NCBI GenBank assembly: GCA_963828405.1
Contig: CAWHEG010000031.1
Coordinates: forward strand, 558,001-622,000
Reading direction: 5' to 3'
DNA from: JANMJD01 sp963828405
GTDB lineage: Bacteria; Actinomycetota; Acidimicrobiia; Acidimicrobiales; Ilumatobacteraceae
Length of the DNA: 64,000 bases
Both the position numbers and the translations under genes were made by a program. Of this stretch, positions 8,450 through 18,030 are shown one piece after another; position 1 is the first letter of the stretch, and each line of letters begins with the position of its first letter. The notes under the pieces were generated by a model, which made no database searches, was not told where the DNA came from, and saw nothing but the letters and a program-made list of their open reading frames with translations.

Positions 8450-9328
8450 ATGACCAGAGACCTGAAGTTCGGGTGGCTGTCCCCGGTGATCGGCAACCGG
8501 TGGAGCGACCACCAGCCGATCGTCGTCTACCAGGACGAGCACATCCTGCCCACCGCCTTGGCGCACTTCGATTCGCTGTGGATCGCCGACCACTTCTACG
8601 GCTTCGACGCCAAGACCGATCCGTTCATGGAGGCGTGGACCACCCTCACCTGGCTCGCCGCCCGCCACGAGCGCGTGCTGCTCTGCCACCACGTGCTCGG
8701 CCACGGCTACCGGCCGCCGGCGCTCACCGCCAAGATGGCCGCCACGCTGCAGGTGCTCTCGCGCGGTCGGTTCATCCTCGGCATCGGCGCCGGCTGGCGG
8801 GAGCAGGAGTACGCCGCCTACGGCTACGACTTCCCCTCGGCGAAGGTCCGCTTCGCGCAGCTCGAGGAGGTGATCACGATCTGCCGCAAGATGTGGACCG
8901 AGGACGAACCGACCTTCGCCGGTACCTACTTCTCGATCGACGGCGCCTCGGCCCCGCCGCGACCGGACCCCGTGCCGCCGATCTGCATCGGCGCCTCGGG
9001 GGAGCGGATCGCCCTGCCGTTCGTCGGCCGTCACGCCGACATGTGGAACGGCAGCCCGCGTGGCACCGAGGCCGACTGGCTGCGCCGACGCGACATCGTG
9101 CGCTCCTCGGCCGACAAGGCCGGGCGCGACCCCGACTCGATCGAGGTGTCGACGACGCTGGAACGCCCGCTGCCGGAGAGCGACGACGACTCGGCCAAGC
9201 TCGTCGCCGAGCTGCGTCGCTGGACCGATCTCGGTGTGCAGCACGTCGTGATGGACTTCGGGCACCCCCGTTCGACCGAACCCGTGCTGCGCTTCGTCGA
9301 GCAGGTCATCGCCCCGCTGCGCGCCTGA
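8450..9328 (+). CDS. LLM-class flavin- or F420-dependent oxidoreductase
   Basis: 292-residue luciferase-like TIM barrel. Visible motifs are FDSLWIADHFYG, LLCHHVLGHGYRPPALTAKM, LSRGRFILGIGAGWREQEY (phosphate-binding loop) and PPICIGASGE. The form resembles actinobacterial F420-dependent members, but no decisive residue can be read by eye. The ATG at 8450 is spaced normally from a GGGAGC stretch. It follows the PAQR gene by 50 bp. Confidence 0.85.
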   Translation: MTRDLKFGWLSPVIGNRWSDHQPIVVYQDEHILPTALAHFDSLWIADHFYGFDAKTDPFMEAWTTLTWLAARHERVLLCHHVLGHGYRPPALTAKMAATLQVLSRGRFILGIGAGWREQEYAAYGYDFPSAKVRFAQLEEVITICRKMWTEDEPTFAGTYFSIDGASAPPRPDPVPPICIGASGERIALPFVGRHADMWNGSPRGTEADWLRRRDIVRSSADKAGRDPDSIEVSTTLERPLPESDDDSAKLVAELRRWTDLGVQHVVMDFGHPRSTEPVLRFVEQVIAPLRA

Positions 9329-9386
9329 GCCGGCCCGGGGGGCGGGTGTTCCGTGCGCCGGGCACCGCAGGTAGGTTTGGCCGATC

Positions 9387-10887
9387 ATGGCTGAGCGGCG
9401 CAAGAGCACCACGACCTCGAACTTCGGGGTGGGTGCCCGCGAGAGCCACGATTCGCGCCCGTTCTACGAGCGCTTCCGGGCCCCCGAGCTGTCGAAGGAC
9501 GACCACGTGCCCCCACCGGCGGCGATCGCCGAGCCGTTCGTCTGCGGCGACGCGCGCCACATGGACGCCATCGCCGACGGCTCGGTGGCGCTGGTGGTCA
9601 CCTCCCCGCCGTACTTCGCCGGCAAGCAATACGAGGAGGAGCTCGAACGCGACGGGGTGCCCTCGTCGTACCTCGAGTACCTCGGGATGCTCACCGAGGT
9701 GTTCGCCGAGTGCGCCCGCAAGCTCGAGCCGGGCGGGCGGATGGCGGTCAACGTCGCCAACCTCGGCCGCAAGCCGTACCGCAGCCTGTCGGCCGACGTG
9801 ATCCAGATCCTCGAACGGGATCTCGGGCTGCTGCTGCGCGGCGAGCTGATCTGGCAGAAGGGCGAGGGGGCCACCGGGTCGTGCGCCTGGGGGTCGTTCC
9901 GCAGCGCGGCGAACCCGGTGCTGCGCGACATCACCGAGCGGGTGATCGTCGCCTCGAAGGGCCGATTCGATCGGGCCCGCACGCCCCGACAACGTGCCGC
10001 CGAGGGCCTGCCGCACGAGAACACCCTGCTCACCGAGGATTTCATGTCGCTGACCCTCGATCTCTGGTCGATGCCGACCGAGAGCGCCCGACGCGTCGGG
10101 CACCCGGCGCCGTTCCCCGTGGAGCTGCCCGAGCAGCTCGTCCGGTTGTACACCTACAAGGACGACCTCGTCCTCGACCCGTTCATGGGCAGCGGCTCCA
10201 CGCTGATCGCCGCCGCTGGCCTCGGCCGCCGCTACGCCGGCTACGACCTCGACCCGGGATACGTCGAGATCGCCCGGCGCCGGTTCGCCGTCGAGACGGC
10301 GGGGATCGAGCCGCCGCCCGCCACCCCGTCGGGCGGTGCGCGCCCGGCAGCGCCGCCCCCGGACGCCGACGGCATCGGGGGCGTCGGGGGCGTCGACCGG
10401 GCCATCGGGACCGGGGCCGCCGCCGGGAGGATCGCCGAGCTGGTCCTGCTCGAGGCCGGGTTCGTCGTCACCGGCCGCGACCAACGCATCCGGCGGACCG
10501 GCGTCGTGATGCCGTTCGTCGCCACGGCCGCCGACGGCACGACGTGGATGTTCGACGTCGCCGGGGCGAACACCACCCATCGCGGCGGACTGCTCAGGAT
10601 GGACACCGTGTGGCGAACGCTCGGTCGGGCCAGCGCGGTGCGCGGCCAACGCCCAGGACGCGACCGTCGTGCTGCTCACCGTCGCCCTGCCCCGTCGCCC
10701 GGGCGACGGCGACCTCGCCCTGCGCGCCGCCGGGCCGGATGCCTTCTTCGACGCGATCGAGATGGGCAACGCCACCGATCGCGCCCGGCTGGCCGCCTAC
10801 GCCGGCGGCGGTCGGGGAGCCGCCCAACCCGGATTCTGGGCCGGCGGCGGTCGGGGAGCGGCCCAACCCGGGTTGTGGGCCGTCTGA
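9387..10887 (+). CDS. Site-specific DNA methyltransferase (N4-cytosine/N6-adenine, beta-type) with a C-terminal extra domain, frameshifted
   Basis: The amino-methyltransferase fold has the catalytic motif TSPPYFAGKQY near residue 70 and the SAM-binding motif DPFMGSGSTLIAAAGLGR late in the domain; this motif IV-before-I order is the beta class. A Pro/Ala/Gly linker leads to a second domain (GRIAELVLLEAGF, then WMFDVAGANTTHRGGLLRMD) that is not part of a plain methylase. The frame shifts at about 10640-10650; the correct end (NAQDATVVLLTVALPRR to a stop at 10887) lies in another frame, and removal of one G in GCGCGGCCAAC restores it. The tail carries two near-identical 39-bp units encoding GGGRGAAQPGFWA-like repeats. 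No restriction gene is adjacent. Confidence 0.78.
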
Positions 10888-10904
10888 CCGCGTACGTTGT
10901 CGGC

Positions 10905-11636
10905 GTGCGTGACGAACCGCAGACCGCGCCGACGGTTCCCCCCGAGCTGCTCGGCGTGTGGCAACGCAACTGGATCGAGTTCGCCGACGGGACCCGTGAC
11001 GACACCGGCCTGGTGATCTGGCTGCAGCTCGGGTCGTCGATGGCCGACATCCGCATCCCGGCCGACCGGCCCGATCTGCGCCACCGTGGCGGGCTGGCCG
11101 AATGCTCCCCCGCCGAGTTGGACGCCCTCGCCGCCAGCGAGTCGAGCAGCGGGTACACCACGTGCACCGCGCCGGCGACCGGCGACGACGGGGTGCGGCG
11201 GGCGACGGCCGAGTGGTTCACCCGCGGCCACGGCGTGGCCTTCCAGCCGGTCTCCGCCTTCCCCGAACCCGGCCTGCTCGAATGGCGGGGCGACCCGGCG
11301 CTGATGATCGAGCGGGCGCCGAGCGGGGCGTACGTCGAGGAGTGGCGGCAACTCCCCGGCACGTCCGACGACCAGACCCACCAGCGGATCGCCCCCGACA
11401 CCGAGTGGTACGCCGCCGGGGATGCCGCCGTGCTGGTCCGCGACCGCCCGGTGCCGATCCCCCGGGTGGCCCGTCTGCCCGAGCTGATCGGCGAAGCCGG
11501 CGGCGATCGCGCCGCCGTCGAGGCGCTGCTCGACTGCGAGTTCTCCTTCGCCCGGCGGCGCGCCGGTCGTTGGGTCATCGAGGCGTCCACGCTGCCGTGG
11601 CGGGAAGGTGAGGTGATCGATGTCGGTCTTCGCTGA
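10905..11636 (+). CDS. Conserved hypothetical protein, possibly HRI1-like
   Basis: 243 residues, soluble. It opens with a conserved-looking pattern, VWQRNWIEFADGTRDDTGLV then IWLQLGSSMADIRIPADRPD, and later has a symmetric second set (EWFTRGHGVAFQPV, LEWRGDPALMIE, YVEEWRQL). This two-lobed beta-rich layout recalls HRI1-type proteins, but I am not certain and no catalytic motif is evident. GTG at 10905 is the start. Its stop overlaps the start of the next gene by 17 bp, so the two are probably translationally coupled with the Rieske oxygenase. Confidence 0.6.
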   Translation: MRDEPQTAPTVPPELLGVWQRNWIEFADGTRDDTGLVIWLQLGSSMADIRIPADRPDLRHRGGLAECSPAELDALAASESSSGYTTCTAPATGDDGVRRATAEWFTRGHGVAFQPVSAFPEPGLLEWRGDPALMIERAPSGAYVEEWRQLPGTSDDQTHQRIAPDTEWYAAGDAAVLVRDRPVPIPRVARLPELIGEAGGDRAAVEALLDCEFSFARRRAGRWVIEASTLPWREGEVIDVGLR

Positions 11637-12780
11637 GCTGGCCGAACATGCCGGGCTCCCCTTCGAGGCCGGACGGATGCTCCCGCTGGCCGCCTACCGC
11701 TCGGCCGAGGTGCTCGCCGCCGAGCGCGCCGACATCTTCGCCGGGGAGTGGACGTGCGTCGGGCGCACCGCCGACCTGGCGAACCGGGGCGACTACCTGA
11801 CCGCCGAGATCCCCGGCGGCGCCGACGACGGCGAGCACCGCTCGGTGATCGTCGTGCGCGGCGACGACGGCGAGCTCGTCGCCTTCGACAACGTCTGCGT
11901 CCACCGCGGCGCGCAGCTCCTCGACGGCTGCGGCAACGAAGCCCGGATCACCTGCCCTTACCACGCCTGGGTGTATCGACTCGACGGCCGGCTCGTCGGC
12001 GGGCCGTACATGAACCACACCGTCGATCCCGACGGCCGGCCGTTCGACCCGGCGGCCCACCGGCTCGTCGCCCTGCGCCTCGAGGTGTGGGAGGGGTTCG
12101 TCTACGTCAACGCCGACCCGGCGGCCGAACCCCTCGCCCCGCGGCTGGCCGGCCTGACCGGGATCGTCGCCCCGTTCCGGATGGCCGGCTACGTGCCCGT
12201 GCACCGCCAGCTCGAGGTGTGGGCGACCAACTGGAAGCTGCTCGTCGAGAACTTCATGGACGCCTACCACGTGTTCAAGGTGCACCGGGCCAGCTTCGGC
12301 GCCGGTGGCGACAACACCCTCGACACCGAGATGTTCCCGGGCAGCGACGCCTGGGCCAACCACCTGGTCGTGCACGACGGCGGACCAGACATCGCCCATC
12401 CCGACAACGCGGTGCTCGAGGGGCCGTGGCGGCGCACGGTCGTGCTCGCCGCCGTGTTCCCGACCCACGTGATGCAGCTGCAGCCCAACTGGCTGTGGTA
12501 CCTGCAGATCAGCCCGCTCGGCACCGATCACGTACGCATCCGCTGGGACGTCTCGGTCGCCCCCGAGATGCTCGCCGCGCAGGGCGATCCCGACGCCTAC
12601 GTCGCCGGGGTGCTGGACCTGTTGAACCTGGTCAACGCCGAGGATCAGCCGGTGGTCGAGGGGATCCGCCGGGCCGCCGAACGCCCGCAGTTCCCTCGTG
12701 GGCCGCTGTCGTACCTGGAACGCAACGTCTACGACTTCGACCGCTACGTGGCCCGCCGGCTGGCCCACCGGGCAGGCTGA
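11620..12780 (+). CDS. Rieske [2Fe-2S] oxygenase, alpha subunit
   Basis: 386 intact residues. The Rieske domain has CVHRGAQLL followed by CPYHAWVYRLDG (C-x-H ... C-x2-H). The catalytic domain has NWKLLVENFMDAYHVFKVHR, with N-x-x-E/D-x-Y-H-x4-H binding the mononuclear iron. This is the oxygenase component of a ring-hydroxylating or demethylating system; the ferredoxin/reductase partners are not nearby. It overlaps the upstream hypothetical gene and is followed 4 bp later by an alpha/beta hydrolase, so the three probably form one operon. A second, more distant paralogue lies at 5491-6523. Confidence 0.9.
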   Translation: MSVFAELAEHAGLPFEAGRMLPLAAYRSAEVLAAERADIFAGEWTCVGRTADLANRGDYLTAEIPGGADDGEHRSVIVVRGDDGELVAFDNVCVHRGAQLLDGCGNEARITCPYHAWVYRLDGRLVGGPYMNHTVDPDGRPFDPAAHRLVALRLEVWEGFVYVNADPAAEPLAPRLAGLTGIVAPFRMAGYVPVHRQLEVWATNWKLLVENFMDAYHVFKVHRASFGAGGDNTLDTEMFPGSDAWANHLVVHDGGPDIAHPDNAVLEGPWRRTVVLAAVFPTHVMQLQPNWLWYLQISPLGTDHVRIRWDVSVAPEMLAAQGDPDAYVAGVLDLLNLVNAEDQPVVEGIRRAAERPQFPRGPLSYLERNVYDFDRYVARRLAHRAG

Positions 12781-12784
12781 GCCG

Positions 12785-13450
12785 ATGCGACTGCACGTCC
12801 GCGAGGCCGGCGAGGGCCCGGTCGTCGTGCTCCTCCACGGGATGGGTTCGTCGTCGGCCACGTGGGCACGGTGCATCGGGCTGCTCGCCCCCGCCCATCA
12901 CGTGCTCGCCCTCGACCTGCTCGGCCACGGCGCCTCGCCGGTGCCCGACGACCCCGCCGCGTACACCCGCGACCTCGCCCTCGCCGACATCGACGAACTG
13001 CTCGCCACGCTGCCTCCCGCCGTGCTCGTCGGCCACTCGCTCGGCGGCTACCTCGCCCTCGCCCACGCCGCCACCCGACCGGGCGTGGCCCGCGGGATCG
13101 TGGTGCTCAACACCGGTCCGGGCTTCCGCGACCCCGACAGGCGCGAGCAGTGGAACGAGCGGTCGCGCCGCAACGCCCACCGGTTCGGCGTTCCCGTGCA
13201 GGCCGCCGAGCTCAACCTGCAACACGACTCGGTGGTGATGGACCGCCTCGCCGGGATCACCACGCCGACGCTCGTCCTCGCCGGCACCGCCGACCGACCG
13301 GAGTACACGGCGTCGGGGCAGTACCTCGAACGCAAGATGCCCGATGCCCGCCTGATCACCATCGAGGGCGGCGGCCACGCGATGCACGAGGACTCCCACG
13401 CCGAGGAGATCGCCCGGATCATCGCCGACTTCGTCGCCCGTCTCCCCTGA
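12785..13450 (+). CDS. Alpha/beta-fold hydrolase
   Basis: 221-residue alpha/beta hydrolase. The oxyanion loop is LLHGMGSSSATW, the nucleophile elbow is VGHSLGGYLAL (Ser in G-H-S-L-G), and the late histidine lies in EGGGHAMHED. An acid residue is likely in LAGTADRPEY. The cap domain is short. It starts 4 bp after the Rieske gene, which suggests it hydrolyses a product of that pathway, as in meta-cleavage routes; that is inference. Confidence 0.85.
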   Translation: MRLHVREAGEGPVVVLLHGMGSSSATWARCIGLLAPAHHVLALDLLGHGASPVPDDPAAYTRDLALADIDELLATLPPAVLVGHSLGGYLALAHAATRPGVARGIVVLNTGPGFRDPDRREQWNERSRRNAHRFGVPVQAAELNLQHDSVVMDRLAGITTPTLVLAGTADRPEYTASGQYLERKMPDARLITIEGGGHAMHEDSHAEEIARIIADFVARLP

Positions 13451-13528
13451 GACCATCAACGGTGGGCGCTCGACGCGCCCGCATGGTCCACCATTCGGGG
13501 GAGCCGCAACCGCCAGAATGGGAGACCC

Positions 13529-15550
13529 ATGGCGGCCGTCGACACCACCTACACCGCATCCGACATCGAGGCGCTCACCGGCGCCGAGCAGGCCCGCAAG
13601 CGGCCCGGCATGTACTTCGGGGGCATCGACATCCGGGCGATGCACCACGAGATCTGGGAGATCGTCGACAACTCGGTCGACGAGGCGATGGCCGGCTTCG
13701 GCGACCGGATCGTCACCACGCTCCACCACGACGGCTCGGTGACCGTGCAGGACTTCGGCCGGGGCATCCCCGTGGGCCCGATGGAGAAGGGACCGCACGT
13801 CGGCCGCTCGGCGCTCGAGGTCGTGATGACCGAGCTCAACGCCGGCGCCAAGTTCGGGGGCAACGGCTACAAGGTGGCGGGCGGGTTGCACGGCGTGGGC
13901 ATGTCGGTGACGATCGCCCTGTCCGACCGGGCGACGGCCGAGGTCTGCCAGGACGGCAACCGCTACACCCAGTCCTACGAGTGCCGCGTCGAGCGCGACG
14001 GCAGCGAGCACCCCTCCACCCCCACCGGGCCCGTCCGCCTCGAGGGTCGGGCGCCCCGCGGTCGGGACGGCAAGCCGCTGCGCGGCACCACGATCCGGTT
14101 CTGGCCGACGGTCCGGCTGTTCCACGACTCCCACGGCGTCGCCCTGACCCGGGCGCCGTGGGATCGCGACCTGATCGCCGAGCGGTTCCGCCAGAAGTCG
14201 TACATCAACCCCGGCCTGGCCTTCGTGCTCGTCGACGAGCGCGGCCCCGAGACGGTCACCGAGGAGTGGTGCTCGCGCAACGGGGTGGCCGATCTGGTCA
14301 CCGACGTCTGCGGCGACGCCGAGATGATGTCGCCCGTGATCGCCGGCGGCGGCGAGGTCGCCCCGACCACCGTGTCGTTCGCCCTGGCATGGACCGACAA
14401 CGACCGCGACGTGGTCGTCGGGTACGCCAACGGCATCGCCACCACCGAGGGCGGCACCCACGTCCAGGGCTTCCGCGCCGCGCTGACCGAGGGGTTGCAG
14501 AAGTACATCGTCGACCGCGGGCTGCTCAAGGAGAAGGAGTCGGTGCCGTCGACGCGCGACATCTTCTCCGGCGTGGTCGCCGCCGTGTCGATCATGCATC
14601 CCCAGCCGGCCTTCGGCGGCAACCAGAAGGGCAAGCTGCTCACCGTCGAGGTGCAGCCGCGGGTCCGCCAGGTCGTGCTGCCCTCGATCGAACGGTGGCT
14701 CGACGCGCATCCCGTCGAGGCCCGGCGGGTGTGCGACCTGGTGATCGGGTTGATGCGCCTGCGGCTCAAGTCCGACAAGGAGGCCGAGGCGCTCAAGACG
14801 GTCACGGCGCGCGGTTCAAGGGCTCGGGGCGGCCTGCCGGCCAAGCTGCGCGACCGCAGCGGCCAGGCCTCCGCCGCCCAGTCCGAGGTGTGGATCGTCG
14901 AGGGCGACTCGGCCGGGGGCACGGCGGTCGACGCCCGCGACCCCCGCTCCCAGGCCGTGCTCGCCATCAAGGGCAAGCCGCGCAACACCTACAAGGGCGA
15001 CCAGCGCAAGTCGCTGGAGGAACTGGCCAGGGACGGTTCGCTCGCCGACATCATCCTCTCCCTCGGGGCAGGCTTCGGCCAGACCTTCGACCTCGATCGC
15101 ATGCGCTACGACCGCGTCGTCATCTGCGCCGACGCCGACGTCGACGGCTCGCACATCCGTGCCCTGCTGACCGGGTTCTTCTACCGGTGGATGCCCGGGC
15201 TGATCGAGTCCGGACGGCTGTTCCACGCCATGCCGCCGCTGTTCTCGACGATCGTGCGCGGCGAGAAGATCTACCTGCTCGACGAGGCGGCCCGAGCCCG
15301 GTTCCTGGCCGAGCACCCGAAGCACTCCGCCCCCTTCGGCCGGCTGAAGGGCCTCGGCGAGATGGACGCCGGAGAGCTGCGCGCCACGATGAGCCCGGCG
15401 ACGCGCGTGCTGCGCCGCCTCGGGGTCAGCGACCCCGCCGCCTTCGATCAGCAGGTCAACCGGCTGCTCGGCCCGAAGATCCCGCCCCGGCGGGACTGGA
15501 TCCTCACCCGCTCGGGCGATTCGCTCGAACTCGAGGTCGGCGACATCTGA
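13529..15550 (+). CDS. Type IIA DNA topoisomerase subunit B (topoisomerase IV / gyrase B-like)
   Basis: 673-residue ATPase subunit. GHKL motifs: EIVDNSVDEAMAG (Asn48), DFGRGIP (Asp75), GLHGVGMS. The TOPRIM domain shows EGDSAGG with DADVDGSHIRALL binding magnesium, and the end has KGLGEMDAGELRATM. It lacks the long insertion of proteobacterial GyrB. Its stop overlaps the start of the A subunit by one base (TGATG), so the two are made together. Chromosomal gyrBA in actinobacteria normally lies beside recF/dnaN, which are absent here, so this is likely a second, topoisomerase-IV-like enzyme. I therefore give no gene symbol. Confidence 0.88.
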   Translation: MAAVDTTYTASDIEALTGAEQARKRPGMYFGGIDIRAMHHEIWEIVDNSVDEAMAGFGDRIVTTLHHDGSVTVQDFGRGIPVGPMEKGPHVGRSALEVVMTELNAGAKFGGNGYKVAGGLHGVGMSVTIALSDRATAEVCQDGNRYTQSYECRVERDGSEHPSTPTGPVRLEGRAPRGRDGKPLRGTTIRFWPTVRLFHDSHGVALTRAPWDRDLIAERFRQKSYINPGLAFVLVDERGPETVTEEWCSRNGVADLVTDVCGDAEMMSPVIAGGGEVAPTTVSFALAWTDNDRDVVVGYANGIATTEGGTHVQGFRAALTEGLQKYIVDRGLLKEKESVPSTRDIFSGVVAAVSIMHPQPAFGGNQKGKLLTVEVQPRVRQVVLPSIERWLDAHPVEARRVCDLVIGLMRLRLKSDKEAEALKTVTARGSRARGGLPAKLRDRSGQASAAQSEVWIVEGDSAGGTAVDARDPRSQAVLAIKGKPRNTYKGDQRKSLEELARDGSLADIILSLGAGFGQTFDLDRMRYDRVVICADADVDGSHIRALLTGFFYRWMPGLIESGRLFHAMPPLFSTIVRGEKIYLLDEAARARFLAEHPKHSAPFGRLKGLGEMDAGELRATMSPATRVLRRLGVSDPAAFDQQVNRLLGPKIPPRRDWILTRSGDSLELEVGDI

Positions 15551-17967
15551 TGGCCCGCCGCAAACCGCCGGACACGTCGCAGCTGAGCCTCGACGTCCCC
15601 GACGACGACGCCATCGAGCAGATCGACGTGCTCGACACCCTCGAGGCGGACTTCTTCGACTACGCCATGGCCGTGCAGCGCAGCCGGGCGCTGCCCGATG
15701 TGCGCGACGGGATGAAGCCGGTGCACCGCCGGATCATCTGGGACATGGAGGACCTCGGGTTCTCCTCGACCCGCCCGCACGTCAAGTCGGCGCGCACCAC
15801 CGGCGACACCATGGCCCGCTTCCACCCGCACGGCAACGCCTCGATCTACGACGCGCTGGCCCGCATGGCCCAGCCGTTCTCGATGCGCTGCCCGTTGATC
15901 GACTTCCACGGGAACTACGGCTCACCCGACTTCGGGCCGGCCGCCGAGCGGTACACCGAGGCCCGGCTGCACCGCAACGCCGAGGCGCTGCTCGTCGACG
16001 TCAACGCCGGCGCCGTGCCGTTCGTCGACAACTACGACGGCGAGTTCACCCTGCCGGCGGTGCTCCCGGCAGGGTTCCCCAACCTGGTGGTCAACGGCTC
16101 GCAGGGCATCGCCGTCGGGCTGACCTCGGCGCTGCCCACGCACAACCCGCTCGAGGTGGTCGCCGCCACGCAGCACCTGATCGCCAACCCGCGGGCCACG
16201 GTCGACGAGCTGCTCGAGCTGCTCCCCGGCCCCGACTACCCGCAGCCCGCCGTCGTCGTCAACGGCTCGGAGCTGCCCGAGATGTACCGCACGGGCATCG
16301 GCCGGGTCTCCGTGCGAGGGTGCTGGCACGTCGAGGAGGGTGCCCGGGGGGCGCGGTCGATCGTCGTCACCTCGTTGCCGTACACATCGGGCCGAACCGG
16401 GTCGGCCGACACGTTCATGGAGAAGCTGGCCGACGGTGTCGACGGGGGCACGATCCCCGGGGTCGGCGGGTTCAACAACGAGTCGGCCGACGGCCGGACC
16501 CGGATCGTGATCCGGGTGGCCTCGGGGATCGCCCCCGACGTGGTCATGCCGGCCATCCTGGCGAACACCAACCTGCTCGTCTCGAACCCGGTGCAGATGC
16601 ACTTCCTCGACCCGCTGGGCCGCCCGAAGCTGTTCAACCTGGTCACGATGCTCGACGCCTGGATCACCCACCGCGTAGGGGTGATCCGCGACCGGTCGTT
16701 GCGCCGGATCGCCCTGATCGACATGCGGGTCCGCAAGCTCGACGGCTACCTGCTCGCCCTGCTCGACATCGACGAGACGATCCGCATCGTGCGCACTTCG
16801 AAGTCCCGCGCCGTCGCCCGTCCGGCGCTGATGTCCCGGTTCGGGCTCGACGAGGACCAGGCCAACGCCGTGCTCGACCTGATGCTCGGGCAGCTGACCG
16901 AGGACGCCCGCATCGAGTTCGCCCGGGAGGCCGCCGACCTGCGGGCCGAGCGCGACCGGCTGGAGGCGTTGATCGGCTCGCCGATCGAGCTGCGCCGCCG
17001 GGTCGGCGTCGAGCTCGCCGAGGTCGCCGAGCTGTTCGAGGGCGACGTGCGGCGCACGACGATCACGAACGAGACACTGGTGCCGGCCTCGAAGGCGGCG
17101 TTCGTGCTCGACGAGCCGGCGACGGTGACGCTGTTCGGCGACGGCACCGTGGTGTCGGCCCGCGATGGCGGCCGGGGTCGGGCGCCGAAGACGACGGCTC
17201 CGCCGATCCGCATGTTCGAGACGTCGACAGGGTCGAGCCTGGTCGCCGTGACCGCCGGCGGCAAGCTGTTCCGGGCGACGGTCGGCTCGCTCCCGGCCGA
17301 CAAGCCGACGGCTGCGGTGAACGTCTTCCCCGGGCTGGAGAAGGACGATGCGATCCTCGGCTGGTGGACCGAGGCACAGCTGCCCGAGGCGCTGATGCTG
17401 GTGACGTCGGACGGTTCGGTGAAGCGCATCGAGGACCTCACCGGCGGCGACCGCAGGGGCGGGATGGCGATCATCAAGCTCGAGTCCGGCGAGCGGCTGG
17501 TGGCCGCCTTCGGCTTCCCGTTCGACGACGGCACCCCGCTGCTCGTCGTGACGGCCGGGGGCCAGGCCATCCGCTTCGTCCCGGCCGATGTGCGCCCGAT
17601 GGGCCGCACCGCCGGCGGGGTGCGGGGCATCAAGCTGGCCGCTGGCGACCGGGCCGTCGGGGCGATGGTCGCACCCGATGCGGCGGTGGTGCTCGTCGCC
17701 CACGCCTCGGGCGCGGTGAAGCGGGTGACCTGCGCCGAGTTCCCCGTGCAGGGTCGCGCCGGCAAGGGCGTGCGCGCCTCGGTCGTCGGCGGACGCCACG
17801 GCCACGTGTCGCTCGTCGTGGCGTGGACGACCGGGCTGCTGCTCCAGACGGCCGACGAATGGCTCGCCGCCGACGTGCGGATGGCCCCGCTGGCCGGCCG
17901 CGAGGCACCGCCGTCGAAGTCGAAGCTGCTCCCGGCCCCGATCACCGGGGTCAGCCCGCCGGGCTGA
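15550..17967 (+). CDS. Type IIA DNA topoisomerase subunit A (topoisomerase IV / gyrase A-like)
   Basis: 805-residue cleavage subunit. The catalytic Tyr135 lies in ERYTEARL, after FHPHGNASIYDALARMAQPF and the isoleucine-type loop VNGSQGIAVGL. The C-terminal half is the beta-pinwheel with repeated strand units. A GDRRGGMAI stretch resembles, but does not match, the GyrA box, so supercoiling ability cannot be inferred. At the quinolone-resistance positions, the Ser83 equivalent is alanine and the Asp87 equivalent is aspartate, as in mycobacterial GyrA. It overlaps the B subunit by one base. The 63 bp to the convergent MMPL gene contain a short GGGTCAGTGGCC direct duplication. Confidence 0.88.
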   Translation: MARRKPPDTSQLSLDVPDDDAIEQIDVLDTLEADFFDYAMAVQRSRALPDVRDGMKPVHRRIIWDMEDLGFSSTRPHVKSARTTGDTMARFHPHGNASIYDALARMAQPFSMRCPLIDFHGNYGSPDFGPAAERYTEARLHRNAEALLVDVNAGAVPFVDNYDGEFTLPAVLPAGFPNLVVNGSQGIAVGLTSALPTHNPLEVVAATQHLIANPRATVDELLELLPGPDYPQPAVVVNGSELPEMYRTGIGRVSVRGCWHVEEGARGARSIVVTSLPYTSGRTGSADTFMEKLADGVDGGTIPGVGGFNNESADGRTRIVIRVASGIAPDVVMPAILANTNLLVSNPVQMHFLDPLGRPKLFNLVTMLDAWITHRVGVIRDRSLRRIALIDMRVRKLDGYLLALLDIDETIRIVRTSKSRAVARPALMSRFGLDEDQANAVLDLMLGQLTEDARIEFAREAADLRAERDRLEALIGSPIELRRRVGVELAEVAELFEGDVRRTTITNETLVPASKAAFVLDEPATVTLFGDGTVVSARDGGRGRAPKTTAPPIRMFETSTGSSLVAVTAGGKLFRATVGSLPADKPTAAVNVFPGLEKDDAILGWWTEAQLPEALMLVTSDGSVKRIEDLTGGDRRGGMAIIKLESGERLVAAFGFPFDDGTPLLVVTAGGQAIRFVPADVRPMGRTAGGVRGIKLAAGDRAVGAMVAPDAAVVLVAHASGAVKRVTCAEFPVQGRAGKGVRASVVGGRHGHVSLVVAWTTGLLLQTADEWLAADVRMAPLAGREAPPSKSKLLPAPITGVSPPG

Positions 17968-18030
17968 CGATCCCTGCAGTGGCGGACGCGGCGGTCCGGG
18001 ATGCCGAGCGTCGCCGGGTCAGTGGCCGGG

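Noticed and set aside
9387..10887. Type II restriction-modification pair
   Set aside because: No adjacent restriction gene; the downstream hypothetical protein (10905-11636) shows no nuclease motif.
12862..15540. Very long open frame on the plus strand running through the hydrolase and topoisomerase B region in a second frame
   Set aside because: It is Arg/Pro/Gly-rich shadow translation over well-supported genes in another frame; only its in-frame 3' part from 15550 is the real subunit A.
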